Assembly: GCF_947179515.1 (NCBI RefSeq)
Contig: NC_067485.1
Location: forward strand, 79,790,846 to 79,854,845
DNA from: Apodemus sylvaticus
Taxonomy: Eukaryota > Chordata > Mammalia > Rodentia > Muridae
DNA: 64,000 nt
Direction: 5' to 3'
Shown here piece by piece: positions 21,600-34,960 of the stretch. The notes beneath the pieces are model-generated. The model searched no databases. It was not told the DNA's origin and saw nothing but the letters and a program-made list of their open reading frames with translations. How positions within the stretch are numbered: the stretch's first letter is position 1; each line of letters opens with the position of its first letter. Made by a program: the position numbers and the translations under genes.

Positions 21600-22670
21600 T
21601 CGCAACTCCTCTAGTAATCTCATTATGAATTTCCATAAATACCTTCACTAACAGATTGTATATTTAAAATTTCCCACAGGTTGTTTTATTCTAATACATC
21701 AGGGTAGTGCCAAGAGATCTGCAATCTAAGAGGTGCTTGGTGATGGGGATGGTGATGCAATGATCCTGTCATGTTGTGAGTCTCACTCAGCTCAGGCTTT
21801 GTTCAGATCAGAATACTACTGCTGTGTGTATGGGGAAAGCCAGTGGGGATTGGGGATGCATAAGAACCAAGTATGACAGACACATATGAAAATGCTACAA
21901 TGAAATCCATTTAGAGTAACCTAACAAACTTAAAAATAAAGACTTCCCTTTCCATAGATTTGTATGATCTTGCAGAACTTGCCTAGAACAGCTTCCCATA
22001 GTATAGTTTCTTGACTTATGCCTTTTGCCTTTCTTTTTGGTAAATTCATATTTAACCAGCCACTGTCACAGAATCATATTGCTCATTTGGGTGGCCCAGA
22101 TGGGCTATCATTACGGGGGCAATTGTCAGGGAAAATACAAAAGACCATAATTCTACAGCTGAGATAAACTCAATCTCTTATTTGTTTTCAAACTTCTGTT
22201 TTTGGAGATTTGTTCCTCAAAAACAAACTTAAAGACATAGCAGCATATGTAGGAGACAACAGTGTCTAAGAATACCAGTTACAAAAAGGTACCTGTGATA
22301 GAAACAAAGGGCATTTGGGGTGGAGCAGAGGAACTTTGGGCCCTTCTGCTCTACAAATAAAACATATTACTCTAGTCCCAGATTTCTCCACTATCTCCCA
22401 GACTTATCATTAAGAATCCAATCTCAAGGATCTCTCTCTCTGCAAGGCAACTGGAGGTCTTCCTTTTCTTCCCCTTGAAAACTCTCTCTGCTGTGAGACA
22501 AGGATGGGGTGTGGCTACACTTGTGAACCCATGACTTCCAGATTTGGTTGTCCCCAGCCCTGTGCTGAATTGCGTGAGGTAAGCTATAGATAGGATACCT
22601 GGAGACAATATCATCCACTCACCTCCACACAACATTCTGAATTAGTCAACAAAGTTCCTTGTTTAACATG
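21600..22670. other. Unassigned sequence
   Basis: No supported gene, RNA or clear element. Confidence 0.4.
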
Positions 22671-22676
22671 AAGAAG

Positions 22677-22870
22677 AGTGCTGGAGAGATGAGTCACCAG
22701 TTAAGAGCACTCACTCTTCTTCCAGAGGTCCTGAGTTCAGTTGCCAGAAACCAGGGACTGACTCACCACCACCTGAAATGGAGATCCGATGCTCTCTTTT
22801 GATATGTCTGAAAACTGTGACAGTGCAAACCTATACATAAAATAAATAAATAAATCTTTTAAAAAATAAA
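22677..22870 (+). repeat. B2 SINE
   Basis: 'Gtgctggagagatgagtcac', 'cagttaagagcactcactct', 'gaggtcctgagttcagttgc' and an (AAAT)n tail are B2 on the plus strand. Confidence 0.92.
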
Positions 22871-25527
22871 ATTAAATGAAGGCAAATGAAAATAAGCTGT
22901 CCAAGTTGATAGAGTTCACAGAGTAGCAATAGGAATACAGAGAACCAAGAATACAGAACTGATGATTTGCACCACTGCCCCACACAGTCTGACAAGATCC
23001 CTATATAAAATGACAACACAAGCACATTTTTGGATCATGTGTGTACATCATTTTTGGAAGAAAAGATGACTCACAACAGAATGTATAAATCCCAAAGATG
23101 TCTGCCTAAAAGCTATGTACATATTTGCAACAGCAAAACTATGACGTTTAAGGTGTTAGACCCACTCTCACTATACTAACTCAAAAAGAGAAATTCCAAG
23201 TGTCTTAGTGTAATGTGTCCAATCAGAATAAAAAGTATCCTGATTTTTCCAATTAAAATTGAGGCATTGTGTGACTGAGACACTCAAGTATTAGTTACAG
23301 ATGAGAAAAATATATGAAAGACTTTGTGAGAGACATAAGAAAATAAGTAAAATATGTCCATGAACTTCATAAAGTTTTATCTAATATTTTTCATGCTAAA
23401 GCATGCAGTCTCTCTGGTTATCATGACATCTAGCTCGAAGTGCTCTACTATTAGCCTAAGCCTTAGATGGCTGGAGACAGGAATGTCTCACCAACAGCTT
23501 ATCTAACATATGCTCCATGATGATTGACTATGTGGTTTATATATGAGATAAAAGAAAGCAAAGCAAGCAGGTATGAGGCACTGGCCTGAGGCAACAAACA
23601 GTCCCATGCAAGTGTGCCCTTAGGGCCCAAGAACTAGAATAGTAATTAGACTTAGAATTCAGAATAGACAGGTGCTCCACTGGCAATGCACCTGGCCAGC
23701 TGTTGGTTCATAAGTAAATTAAATCAACATTTTGTTCAAAGTCAGTATTACCTTAGGAAACAACTTAGTTTTCTGGCTATTGGGTGTTTGACATATTTGA
23801 ATGAAATATTTAGAGTAATAGTTGACAAACTGAACAGATATTTGAAAAGCACAGAATTAAAGAAATTATTTTGATTTAAAAAATGCTTGGTATATAACAA
23901 CAATCCCAAATCCCAAAGCATGATCAGAAGACTGATACTGAAAGACAGTAGATTTGAGAATACACTGAACAAGGTCCTTGGTCAAAAGCAAACAAATGTA
24001 TCAATGTAGACATGAATGTTTTGCAAGGATGTGAGTCACTGCAGTTGTGGGGGACCTATGAGGTCCTGAGTCTGGTTATAGGCTCAAGCACAAAAGGGTA
24101 CTTGTTGATTGTCACAGCAATTTAAGTTATGCCTATTTGAAGTACTACTTGATCAAAACATGAAGTGAGCCAATTTTACCTTTGATGAAACTGTAGAGCA
24201 TTTTTAAGACTTGATCTCAGAGAAGGTAGGGTAACTCAGGAGTGGAGCTTGTGTAAATTTTGCAGGAATTCACATATTTCATTCCAGAAAAAAAGGAAAA
24301 AATAACTCTAGTTATTAAAAAGAATTCTACATGGTAAATATATATATAACTTACAATATTAGCCATAAAATTTATAAACTAGCTAAGGATAATTTTATTA
24401 TTTATCTACAAACTCTAAAAATAACAAATACAGAATAAGCTTTGCGACATAGAATTGAGTGTGTAATCCAGAATTTGAAATTTGCAAGTGAACATGAGTG
24501 TTATAGCCAATGATCACAGCACAGACACTAAGACTCTATCCTCCATGTCAGTAACCAAAGCCATGAGATTTAATGGTCTGGGAAAGCTCACTTAATAAAG
24601 GTGAAAAGGAAATCTGGACGTAGAGTTCTAAACTTTGATAAAAATTTCTCCTTATATTTAGACAAAATTCAAAGAGACCTTGACCATAAAAACATTCAAA
24701 GAGACACGCTAAGGGCCAGAGATAATAAACTCAGTACTAGTTCCAGGTATACCATATCTTATCTGACCTTTGCATCATTTGCTATAAATTTAGAGAGCTA
24801 GATGCTGTACGTTACGATAATATTTGCATTGCTAGCTGAAATAGCCACATCCACAGAATTTTAGGACCTGTGTTATTGCGTTCTTGCTTAACCCTAAGAT
24901 TTTGATGAACAACAGCTCAGTATCTTATGCAGGCCATGCAGCAGAGGTCACATTATGGAGTTGTGTCTTGCACATGGACAGAAGGACATTTTCAATCTTC
25001 CTTATGAAGTCCAGCGTGATCTAACTAATCCAAGAAAACTGCAAGTGCCACAGACCTCCTTTGTCCTTGAAAATATTAAGAGAATTATCCCTTCAAAATA
25101 GCTTGGATCCCATCTTTGCTTATGTCAGAATTCATCATGCTCTTGTAAAAGGATACATTACCTGAATTTTGCAGTAATGACTGATGAGAATTGCCTGTAT
25201 TATGACATATTTAACAATTTCACATTCATTCAAGGTTTGTTTGAAGTGGACCAACTTTATGCCTTGGAAATGCTTAGACCATTGCCCTGCCTTCAAAAAT
25301 ATGAAAAAGCTCTGATGAAAACTCAGCTAGTTCTCTTTTTTAAAGTACACAATAATGTAAGTAATACATTTAAAGATGTAATTTCAGTGTAATGCTGTCC
25401 TAGACACCTTTTGATTTCCCCCTGTGGGTTTTACATTGTATACATAAAGCCAATAAAAATATGAAGCAACGGGCTTCTCTCTACACAAATATAACCTGCT
25501 GTTCCGTGTTTGTTCAGAGTTTGTTTG
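22871..25527. other. AT-rich sequence with few landmarks
   Basis: No gene could be supported. The plus-strand frames at 24601-24801 and 25177-25392 look somewhat protein-like. A broken coding-like stretch at about 24975-25390 ends near 'ccaataaaa' (25450). They match nothing I recognise and carry stops, so a decayed pseudogene is possible but unproven. Confidence 0.35.
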
Positions 25528-25589
25528 AGGCCAGCCTGGTCTACAGAGTGAGTTCCAGGACAGCCAAGGCTACACACAGAAATTCTGCC

Positions 25590-25623
<34 letters not shown>

Positions 25624-25632
25624 AAGAGGTTT
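25528..25632 (+). repeat. B1 SINE right half
   Basis: 'Gaggccagcctggtctacag', 'agtgagttccaggacagcca' and 'aggctacacacagaaattc' are followed by a (CAAAA)n tail. The left half is missing. Confidence 0.9.
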
Positions 25633-27306
25633 TTGAAATGAACATTTTAATAGTAGAGATACACACTAAAAATAAAACTGCAACAGATTTACAATTCATG
25701 TAATTGCACTGTTTTATTTTCGTACGTAATTCCACCATCTCAACAATTATATTTATCAGCATTAATATTATCTCTATTCACTGTGTCTTTGCAATAAAAC
25801 TATGACAGAACATACTTACTGGGTGCTGCTAAAAGCCATGATAGTTTTAGGGAAATTTCAAATAAGAAATTTTTCAAATAAATGGGATGGAGAGAAATTA
25901 ATATTATTAGTGGATAATATGAAAAGTTTCTGCTGCTTTCCAGAAAGACTTTTTCACTTAAAATATTTTCTGAGTTACATTTCAGAACCCTTTTACTAAA
26001 GAAAGGATAATTAAGCAAGATTACTGATTTGCTTTCTTATATATATAAATAGTTAAAACGCTTAACAATGAATGAGTTTTGTGTGTTTCTTGTGATTTTT
26101 CCTGGATGTTAGGGTCTTGGGGTGATGTATTGTTGGTTTATCAGTTTGCTTTGTTTATATTTGGTATGTTTGTTCATTTGTTGGGCCATTTGCTTTCTAA
26201 AGAGAGAAAATATGGATTTGCCTAGGTCAGAGGAGGGAAGGTATTCTTAAATTCCACTATGCACATGCAGTTAAGAGTTTAACTTTCAATCTTTAAGTGA
26301 AAATGGTGGATATTGACCCAAAAAAAATGTTTATAAAACCACTAAATACTTGAGTCCCAGATAAAACTGTGTCACCTAAAAGGTAAAAAACGGATGTAAT
26401 TGGAATATACCTTAAGTTATTTTAATGCGCATGCCACACCTCCTCTGTTATAGCCAGAGGACAACAGTAAAGAGGTTCACTCCTCATACTACATGGGGTC
26501 CAGGGAATGAACATTGTGGTCAAATGGTGGCAAGAACCTCTACCCACTGTGTCTTGTCAACAAACATTCAGGTTTTGTTGGAAATCTCATTCAAGTTCCA
26601 ACTGGAAAGAAATTTAAAATATTCCAAATTTGTTCTAGTTACTGACTCAGGTTAACAAAGGAGCATATCTGAAAAATGAGAATTTTGTGTCTGCTATCCA
26701 ATTCAGTGGTTCATCAAACTTAAAATACAATACTATCAGAAACCTGAAACACTTAGAGAGACAAAAGCATAACTAACCTTATTAAGCTATCCCACCAAGC
26801 TCTCCTTCTTGAATGTGGACTTAAATCGTGGCCCCTATGCTGTTGAACCCAAAGATATTCTGAAGACTGCTGTCACTGGTTCCCTCTGAGACAGATCTGT
26901 GGTGAGTGTGGATGTGCGACAGCCTGTTCATCCTTCTCTCAGAGGCAAGCCTGGACTTGGTGTTCTGTAACGCCACAATACTGCTGTAAATACTGCAGAG
27001 GAAAACATTTCATGTCACATACTTTTCCTAAATGACTCCCAAAATTGTATTTTGACAATTGCTGTAAGAAGAAATGTGATTTCTGTTTAAACATTCTTTT
27101 ACCAGTCAAAATATTTCAGAGAATGACTACTATAACAATTGAAAGTTTAAATTACTATAATTACTTCAGACAATTCAAAGGTGATTTGTTTTTCCCAGGA
27201 GGCATATACTTTTATTATATATTGGCATAATATTGAATGATTAATTTTGGTGTTCATAGATGTACAGAAAATTTTAGAAAACTTAACATGATTATTCCAT
27301 TTATCA
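25633..27306. other. AT-rich unassigned sequence
   Basis: No supported gene. Around 26430-27000 the sequence is less AT-rich and looks like an old dispersed repeat or pseudogene remnant, but I cannot name it. Confidence 0.35.
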
Positions 27307-27462
27307 CTTTTTTTTTTGGTTTTTTGAGACAGGGTTTCTCTGCATAGCCCTGGATGTCCTGGAACTCACTCTGTAGACCAGGCTGGCCTCAAACTCAGAA
27401 ATCTACCTGCCTCTGCCTCCCAGAGTGCTGGGATTAAGGGAGTGTGCCACCACCATCTGGCG
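27307..27462 (-). repeat. B1 SINE
   Basis: A poly(T) start (the tail), 'ttttttgagacagggtttct', 'ggaactcactctgtagacca', 'ggctggcctcaaactcagaa' and 'tgctgggattaagggagtgt' are a complete, well preserved B1 in reverse. Confidence 0.96.
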
Positions 27463-28117
27463 ATTATTCTATTTATAATTTAAGTGTATAACAATGATAT
27501 ATGATACATAATTTTATTTTTTTATTAAAAAGCATTATAATCTGATCATAATTTTCACCTCTGTCAAATTCTCCAAGGTTTTACTCCCTCCCTACAAACC
27601 CAACTCCATGCATTTTCTTTGTATTTCTTTGTGACTGGCAAGAAGCAAAAGAGACCAAGAAGCACACACACACACATATTCACAAAATCAGAAATCAAAA
27701 AATACAGGCAAAAATCAATAAGACAAAAAATGTCTAAACAGCCTGAGCAGCCTCATATTCCAGCTGGACCTCCACTCTCCTTCTCCCTGTCTGCCCACCT
27801 TCTTCTGCTGAGCCTGAAACACACAGGTAAGCTTCCAGTCCCCAACCCATCTTCCCTGCTTTCTGAGTCCTCTGGAGCAAGCCCAGCTGCTCTGAGCAGC
27901 CAGATGTCCCAGGGGAACCTCCATTCTCCCCCTATTCTCTCTTTCAACCTTCAATAGGTCTGCAGCTACTTAACCACAGAGACCTTCAGATCTATTACCA
28001 CACAATCTAGGGATATCGATCAGAGGCCTGCCATAGGAGGACCATTGTATTTAAGATCCCCCCGCCATACCTACTATAAAAGATACATCAAGGGACCAAA
28101 GTCATACAGATGGAAAC
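27463..28117. other. Unassigned, possibly L1 5' UTR-like sequence
   Basis: A moderately GC-rich stretch at about 27740-28020 contains phrases reminiscent of L1 5' or ORF1-flanking sequence. No gene is supported. The overlapping frames at 27619-27957 on both strands have no recognisable domain. Confidence 0.3.
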
Positions 28118-28331
28118 ACGTCCTAAGTGGTCCCTGGTTCTGGAAAGACTCAGTGAAACAGTATTTGGCAAAACCAGAACGGGGAACTGGGAAGGGGTGG
28201 GAGGGAGGACAGGGGAAGAGAAGGGGGCTTACGGGACTTTCGGGGAGTGGGGGGGGGGCTAGAAAAGGGGAAATCATTTGAAATGTAAATAAATTATATC
28301 AAATAAAAAAAAAGACAAAAAAAAAAAAAAG
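28118..28331 (+). mobile_element. Young L1, 3' end only
   Basis: 'Ggtccctggttctggaaaga', 'ctcagtgaaacagtatt', 'aagagaagggggcttac', 'gactttcggggagtgggg' and 'tcatttgaaatgtaaataaa', with an A tail, are almost the same as 40180-40380 in the full-length L1. It is a severely 5'-truncated insertion of the same subfamily. Confidence 0.93.
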
Positions 28332-28335
28332 AACA

Positions 28336-31300
28336 TAATTTAAAAAGTCAGGCCAATATGACACCTTCGGAGAGCACAGATAAACTTCTAGAGCAAGCCC
28401 AGGATATCTTTTTTTTTTTTTTTTTTTTTTTAAGCCCAGGATATCTTATTACAACTTAAGCACAAGAAAATGGCCTTTCATTCAATCTTATAGAAATGAT
28501 ACAGGACTTTAAAGAGGAAATGAATAAATCCTGTGAAGAAATACAGGACATAAGCCCAACAGGTAGAGGTCTTTAAAGTGGAAAAAAATAAATCCTTTAA
28601 AAATATACAGAGTAATACAAATAAACAGGTGAAAGAAGTAAATAAAACCATGAAAGACCAGGAAGTCGAAATAGGAGCAATAAAGAAAACACAAACTGAT
28701 GGAATCCTGGAGTTGGAAAACCTGGGGAAGAGAATAGGAACAATGGATGCAAGCATAACTAAAAGAATACAGGAGATGGAAGAAAGAATCTCAGGCATAG
28801 AAGCTACAATACAAGAAATAAATCTGTCAAAAAATGGTAAATCTAAAAATTTCCTGACACAAAATATCCTGGAAATCTGTGATATCATTAAATGACCTAA
28901 CTTAAGAATAACTGGAATAGAAGAAGAAGAAGAGTCTCACCTTCAAGGCCCTGAAAATATTCTGAACAAAATAACAAAACACTTTCTCAATCTAAAGAAG
29001 GAGAAACAACCTATAAAGCAAACCTATAGAACACCAAATAGACTGGACCAGAAATGAACATCCTACCAACACAGAATAATCAAAACAGAAAATTTATTGA
29101 AAAAAAAAGAATACTAAATTTCCCAAGGTAAAGAGGTCAGATAATATACAGAAGCATACCTATTATATTCACACAAGACTTCTCAACAGAAGTTCTAAAA
29201 GCAGTAGAAGGGCACGGTGACATATCTTGCAATGTCACAAATACTCCTACCTAGACTTTTCTACTCAGCAAACTTCTAAATCACTATAGACAGAGGAAAA
29301 AAGATGTTTGCAAGCAAATACAAATTGAAACTATATTTATCTACAAATTCAGTCCTACAAAAAAATACAAGAAGAAAAATTTTCATGCAAGAACGATACC
29401 TACAATCAAGAACACACAGAGAAAATAAATAATTACAAGCCAGCAAATAAAAGAAAATCCCAACAACTGGTCATTAATTCCTCTCAATATCAATGGAAGA
29501 ATTTCCTCAATGGCTTAAAAAAAGCTTTAAAAAGTGATGCAAAATAGGATCCATCACTATGTTGCATACAATAAACAAATCTCAGCAATAAAGGCAAACA
29601 TTATCTCAGAGTAAAGGGCTGGAACAAAGTTTTCCAAGCAAATATACCTAAAAAGAGTACTGGAGCATCAATTATAATATGAAGTAAAATAGACTCCGAA
29701 CCAAAATTAATCGAAGAGACAGAGAAGGACACTTTACACTAATGAAAGCAAAAAATCTACCAAGAAGATATATCACTTCTGAACAGCTATGCCCCAAACA
29801 CATGAGTACATACATGTATAAAACAAACACTGCTGAAGCTTAAATATCACATCAAACCCCACACATTAATAGTGGGAGAATTCAAAACCCCAATCTCAGG
29901 TATGGAAAGGTCACCAAGACAGAAATTAGACACAGAAATCATGAAATTAACAGATGATACAGGAAACAACTGAATCTAACAGCCATCTACAGAACCTTTC
30001 TCCAAAACACAAAAGGATATATTTTAATCCCAGCACTTCACAGAACCTTCTCCAAAATTGATAATATAATCAAGCAGAAAGCAAGCCTCAACAGATTCAA
30101 GAAGATTGAACTAAACACTTGAAACTTATGAGCTCCCCATGGATTAAAGCTGGACGTCAACAATAGAAAGATGAGAAAGACCAAATATTCATGGAAAGAG
30201 AAGAACTCTCTACCCAACAATCACTTTGTCAGGGAAGAAAAAGAAAGAAAATTAAAGACTTTCCAGAATTCAGTAAAAATAGAGGCACAACATATCCAAT
30301 CATATAGGGCAAAATGAGGGTAGTGCTAAGAGGAAAGCCCATAATACTAAATGCCTTCATTAAAAAATGTAGACATCACATACTAATATCTTAATAGCAC
30401 ACTTGAAAGATGGAGAAGAAAAGGAAGCAAACACACCAAAGTGACGTAGATGGCAGGAAATAGTCAAACTCAATGTTGAAATAAATGAATTTGAAACAAA
30501 GAGAATAATACAATGATTCAACAAAAACTATATCTGGTTTGTTGAGAATATCAGCAAAATAACAGATCCTTATCTGAAGTATTTAAAGGCAGAGAGACAG
30601 TACCAAAATTAAAAAAAAATCAGTGGTAAAAAATAAATACATAACAGAAACTGAGGAAATTCAAACAATCATAAGCTCCTACTTAAACACCTGTACTACA
30701 CAAAATTAAAATCTAAACTAAGTGGCTGATTGCCCAGACAAATACCACTTAGGGCTTAAATAAAGATCACGTTAACTATCTAAATAATCCTATGAAAATT
30801 AAGGAAATAGAAGCATTCTTCAAGAGTCTCCCAAAACAAACAAAGAAATGGGATGAAATGATGATTTTTATGCATAATTACAGCTGATTTTCAAGGCATA
30901 GCTAACCCCAATACTCCTCAAACAGTCCACAAAAGAGAAGCAAAAGGAACACTGTCAACCTTATTCTATGAGGCCACAGTCAGCCTGATACCTAAACCAC
31001 ACAAAGACTCAACAAAGCAAAAGGACTTCAAACCTGTTTCTATTATGAATATTGGTGAAAAAATACTCTATATATTACTTCTAAATTTAACTGAGGAACA
31101 CATCACAAACATCACCCATTATGATCAAATAGGCTTTATCCCAAAGATTCAGGAAGGGTTCACTAAATGAAAATCCATCGAGTTAAACCACAATATAAAG
31201 AAACTGGGAAAAATGGCATGATAATCTCATCAGATGCTGAAAAAGTCTTTGACAAAATACAACACTCCTTCATTTTAAAAGTATTAGGAATATCAGAGAT

Positions 31301-33645
31301 ACATGACACATACCTAAACATTCTCAAAGAAATATACAACAACCCAGTAGCCAACATCAGGATACAGGGAGAGAAACTTAAAGCAATTCGATGAAAATCC
31401 GGAACATGAAAAAGCTGCTCACTCTTTCCTTACCAATTCATTACAGAGCTTGAAGTTCAGGTCATAGCAATAAAACAATCAAAGGAGATCAAGGTGATTA
31501 AAATTAGAAAAGAAAAAGTCAAAGTATTCTTATTACTGGATAATATGATTCTATATATAACTGACCCCCCAAATTCTACCAGAGAACATCACCTGTTGAT
31601 AAACAACTTCAGAAAATTAGATGGATACAAAATAAACTGAAAGCAATTAGTAGTCTTCCTTTACAAAATGAATAAATGGGCCAAGAAAAAAATTAAGAAA
31701 AACACCCTTTGTGATAACCACAAAAATATAAAATATCTTGGTGTAACTCTCTAATGAAGCAACTTAAAGATCAGTATGGCAAGAAATTAAAGTGCCTGTA
31801 GAAAGAAATTTAAGAAGGTATCAGGAGATAAAAGAATCTTCCCATGCTCATGGATAGGTAGCTTTAATTTTGTAAAAATGGATATTTTACCAAGCAGTCT
31901 TCAGGTTCAATGCAATTCTCATCAAAAATCCCATTTTTATGGAACTTGAAAGAGCAAATCTCAACTCCATATGGAAAATAATAAATTCAGGCTAGTAAAC
32001 ACAATCTTGAAAAATAAAATAACTTCAGAAGAAATCAATATCTGTGACCTCAAACTGTACTGCAGAGCAATAAGGATAAAACTGCCTGGTATTGGTATAG
32101 AAACAAAAGTATGGCTACATGGTATCTACTCAAAGACTTGGTACAACCACTCTGGAAAACAATTTGGTGGTTTCTCCGAATACTAGGAATACCTCAAGAC
32201 CCAAATTTACTACTTCTAGGCATATACCCAAACATGTTCCACCATTCCACAAAGACATTTCCAAAGCTATGTTCATAACAATTTAATTTGTAATAACTAG
32301 AAACTAGATACAACCTAGGTGTTCCTTAACTTAAGAATGGACAAAAAATATGTGATATATCTAAAATTGAAATACTATTCTGCCATGAAAACTAAAGACA
32401 TTTTGAATTTTTCAGGTAGAGATGAATCTTGAGAATATCAAGATTCCCAAAAGGACACGAACAGTATGTATACGCATATAATTGAAGATTTGCCATAAAA
32501 TAAAGGACACTCATGCTGCATTCCACAAATCCAAGAAGGTTAGGCAGAAAGATGGCACAAACAAGGATGCTTGAGACTCAATTAGAAGGAAGAATGGAGT
32601 AGTGGTGGAAGGTAGATGGAGAGAGGGAACATTGTGGGAGAGAATAATTGAAGGAGAGAGGGGGTTGGTGTGTTGAGGAGTGTGGAGGGGGATGGGGGAT
32701 GTCAGGATTGCCATAAGAATTATGGAAAATGAAAATTACTGGGTAGCGGGAAGGTAGGATGGATCTCCAGGAGAGACAAAGAAATGGGGTAGGGGAGGAG
32801 CTCTAAATCAATGGGGGTGTCCTTAGCAGTGACTCACAACATTTAGGATATGGAGCCTTATTAGGCAGCCTCCTGTGGCCAGGCAGGATCTTCAGTCTGG
32901 CAATAGGGACACAACCAACTCACAAAATTTTTGAGAGAAATCTTGTTCTTTTTCCAAGAAATAGAGGGACTGTGGATGAAGCAGAGTTTGAGAGAACAGC
33001 TAACCAATAACTATCCCAACTTGAAATGCATCCCATTGACAAGCACTAAACCCTGACATTATTAATGATACTCTGTTATACTTGCAGGCTAGAATCTAGC
33101 ATGGCTGTGCATTATAAGGCTCCAACAGCCAACTCACACACACAGATGCCCACACCTTCAGCCAAATAGTGGAAGGATTTGGGGCCTCTTCAGAAAGAAT
33201 AAAAGGAATGGTTGTAGCTCATAGGGGGATAGTAATACCAACAATTCAACTAAGGTGGACCTTTGGGAATCTCAGAGACTGAACCACCAACCAGATAACT
33301 TAAACAAACAGGACCTGGGCGCCTCCCTGCACATATGTAGCAGATGTGCAGCTTGGTTATTTTGTATGTCCTGAACAACTGGAGCGGGATCTATCCCAAA
33401 AGCTATGTTATATACTTGGGATATATTCATGTAGCTGGGCAGCCTTGTCTGGTCCCAGTAGAAAAGGAAGGTCATAGCCCTGCAGAGCCTTGAAGTGCCA
33501 GGGAGGCAGAAAGCCAGTGTGCCCCCATCCACTCATAGGTCAAGGAGAGTGGGAAAGGAGGGATTGATTGTGAGAAGGGATGACAGGTGGGGGGCAGCAG
33601 TGAGTAGGATATAAACTGAATAAGTAAACATTAAATTAAAAAAGC
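28336..33645 (+). mobile_element. Old Lx-type L1, nearly full coding length, decayed
   Basis: ORF1-type coiled coil and core run from about 28350 to 29440 (for example 'QEMEERISGIEATIQEI' at 28790-28820). ORF2 starts near 29465 with endonuclease-like wording. A reverse transcriptase stretch survives at 31167-31394 (SSDAEKVFDKIQHSFI). ORF2 has a large deletion near 32125 and ends about 32490. An Lx-like 3' UTR reaches an A-rich end near 33645. Stops and shifts are frequent. It is far older than the neighbouring young L1s. Confidence 0.85.
28409..28431 (-). mobile_element. Poly(A)-only retrotransposed insert
   Basis: A pure T run is bounded on both sides by the same 16-base sequence AAGCCCAGGATATCTT (28395-28410 and 28432-28447). 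The layout is a target-site duplication with nothing between except the poly(A) tail, read here as T. It lies inside the ORF1 region of the old L1. The likely origin is an L1-driven insertion truncated within the tail. Confidence 0.85.
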
Positions 33646-33745
33646 CTGAACAAATCAATATTAAAAAAACTACAAAAATGTCATTCATTGTGTTTTGTGC
33701 TAACCAGCTACTTATCATGTGGACTACCCTAAATTATGGTGATTC

Positions 33746-33761
33746 AAGAGCTTCAGAGAGG
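33746..33761. repeat. Target-site duplication, left copy
   Basis: AAGAGCTTCAGAGAGG is identical to 40393-40408 and flanks the full-length L1 exactly. Confidence 0.97.
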
Positions 33762-34960
33762 GGATCGAGCGGCGGCAGCAGCGGCAGCAGTGGCTGCTCC
33801 AGCTGAAGGGCCATCAGCAGTGGAACCAAGGCGTCACAGGGACCAGTTAGGCCCTGCGCCCACGACCACTGACCTTCGCTGACCAGCCGGGCAGCAAGCA
33901 GCTGCAGTTGTGCGGCGCCTTTCCTGCACGGAGGCCACTTCAGAACTCGGCCTCCCACCAGTCAGGAGAGGAGCATCCATCTTGGTTCCGTACTCCAGGA
34001 ATCGGACAGACTGAGGTACACAAACATAATCCGAGGCCAACACCGCGGTGGTCTGAGCCCGACGGGCGTTGGCCTGCACCCAGGCCCTGGGCGGGTCGGG
34101 GGGCCATCGGGGTGCCAACCCAACCAGGAGGTTTTTTGCCCAGGCCTGCGAGCGCGCCGCCGCCATTTTGCCTGCAGGACGACAGAGAGCTCAGGCGGGC
34201 AGACCTGTAACAGGCATAGCCTAAGGCTAACAAAGCGGGGGTCCAGGCCCCAAAAGGCACAGGACTGACCCCAAGAACTGGGCGGCTTGGTGGGCCATCT
34301 GTGAGTCAACCCGCCCAGGTGATTGTTAGCAAAGCAGACTCTCCCGGCGCTTTCAGGGAGCGCGGGCGCGCCCGCCCGCCATCCTAGTCACCTGGCAAAC
34401 CCAATTAACAGTCATAGCCCTAGGGGAACTTTGCTCGGACCTTGGCCTTCCAGGCTTTTGCCTGGACTCAGGGACTGGGCGGCCAGGCTAACCTTGTGTG
34501 CGACAGCCCGGTTGGCAGATCGGCTGCCCAGCGGAGTGAGCGGAACACAGGGGAGGTCACAGTAGCATACACCGTCGGCACTCCCTGGGAGTGCACACGG
34601 GCTCCATCAGCTCCACAGACACAATCTGGGGCAAGGCCTCAGGCAGAAGCCCTTAGCTCTACTCTCTCCGCTTCCGGATCCAGATCAGTCTGGGCGGCAG
34701 CATTACATCTCCAAGTCCTGCAAGTGGCTAGCTGGGCTTCCGGGCGGCCAGCTGGGAGAAGTCAGTGTGCTCCAGTGAATCCAGCGGGCCCCAGCGGGAG
34801 CCTTCGGGTGCCTGCTTTGGGATCAGAACAGCCTGGGCAGCAGCACACTGTCTACAAGCAGTGCAGGAGGTAAGCTGTGCACCAGAGGCCAACTGGGAAG
34901 GGGCAGCTTGCACTGGTGAGTCCAGCACTGACAAGATAAACTAACACCAGTGAGATCTAG
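33762..34960 (+). promoter_or_regulatory. L1 5' UTR and internal promoter region
   Basis: Its GC content is much higher than anything else in the window and it holds many CpGs. It sits directly between the target-site duplication and ORF1, where the L1 internal RNA polymerase II promoter lies. Several apparent open frames on both strands here (33834-34873) are by-products of high GC content. Confidence 0.85.

Noticed and set aside
20883..21648. Frames of about 100 codons on both strands
   Set aside because: They fall in the 3' UTR of an Lx-type L1 and have no domain.
33834..34873. Overlapping frames of 100-143 codons on both strands in GC-rich DNA
   Set aside because: They lie in the L1 5' UTR. 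High GC content lowers stop frequency, and no domain is recognisable.
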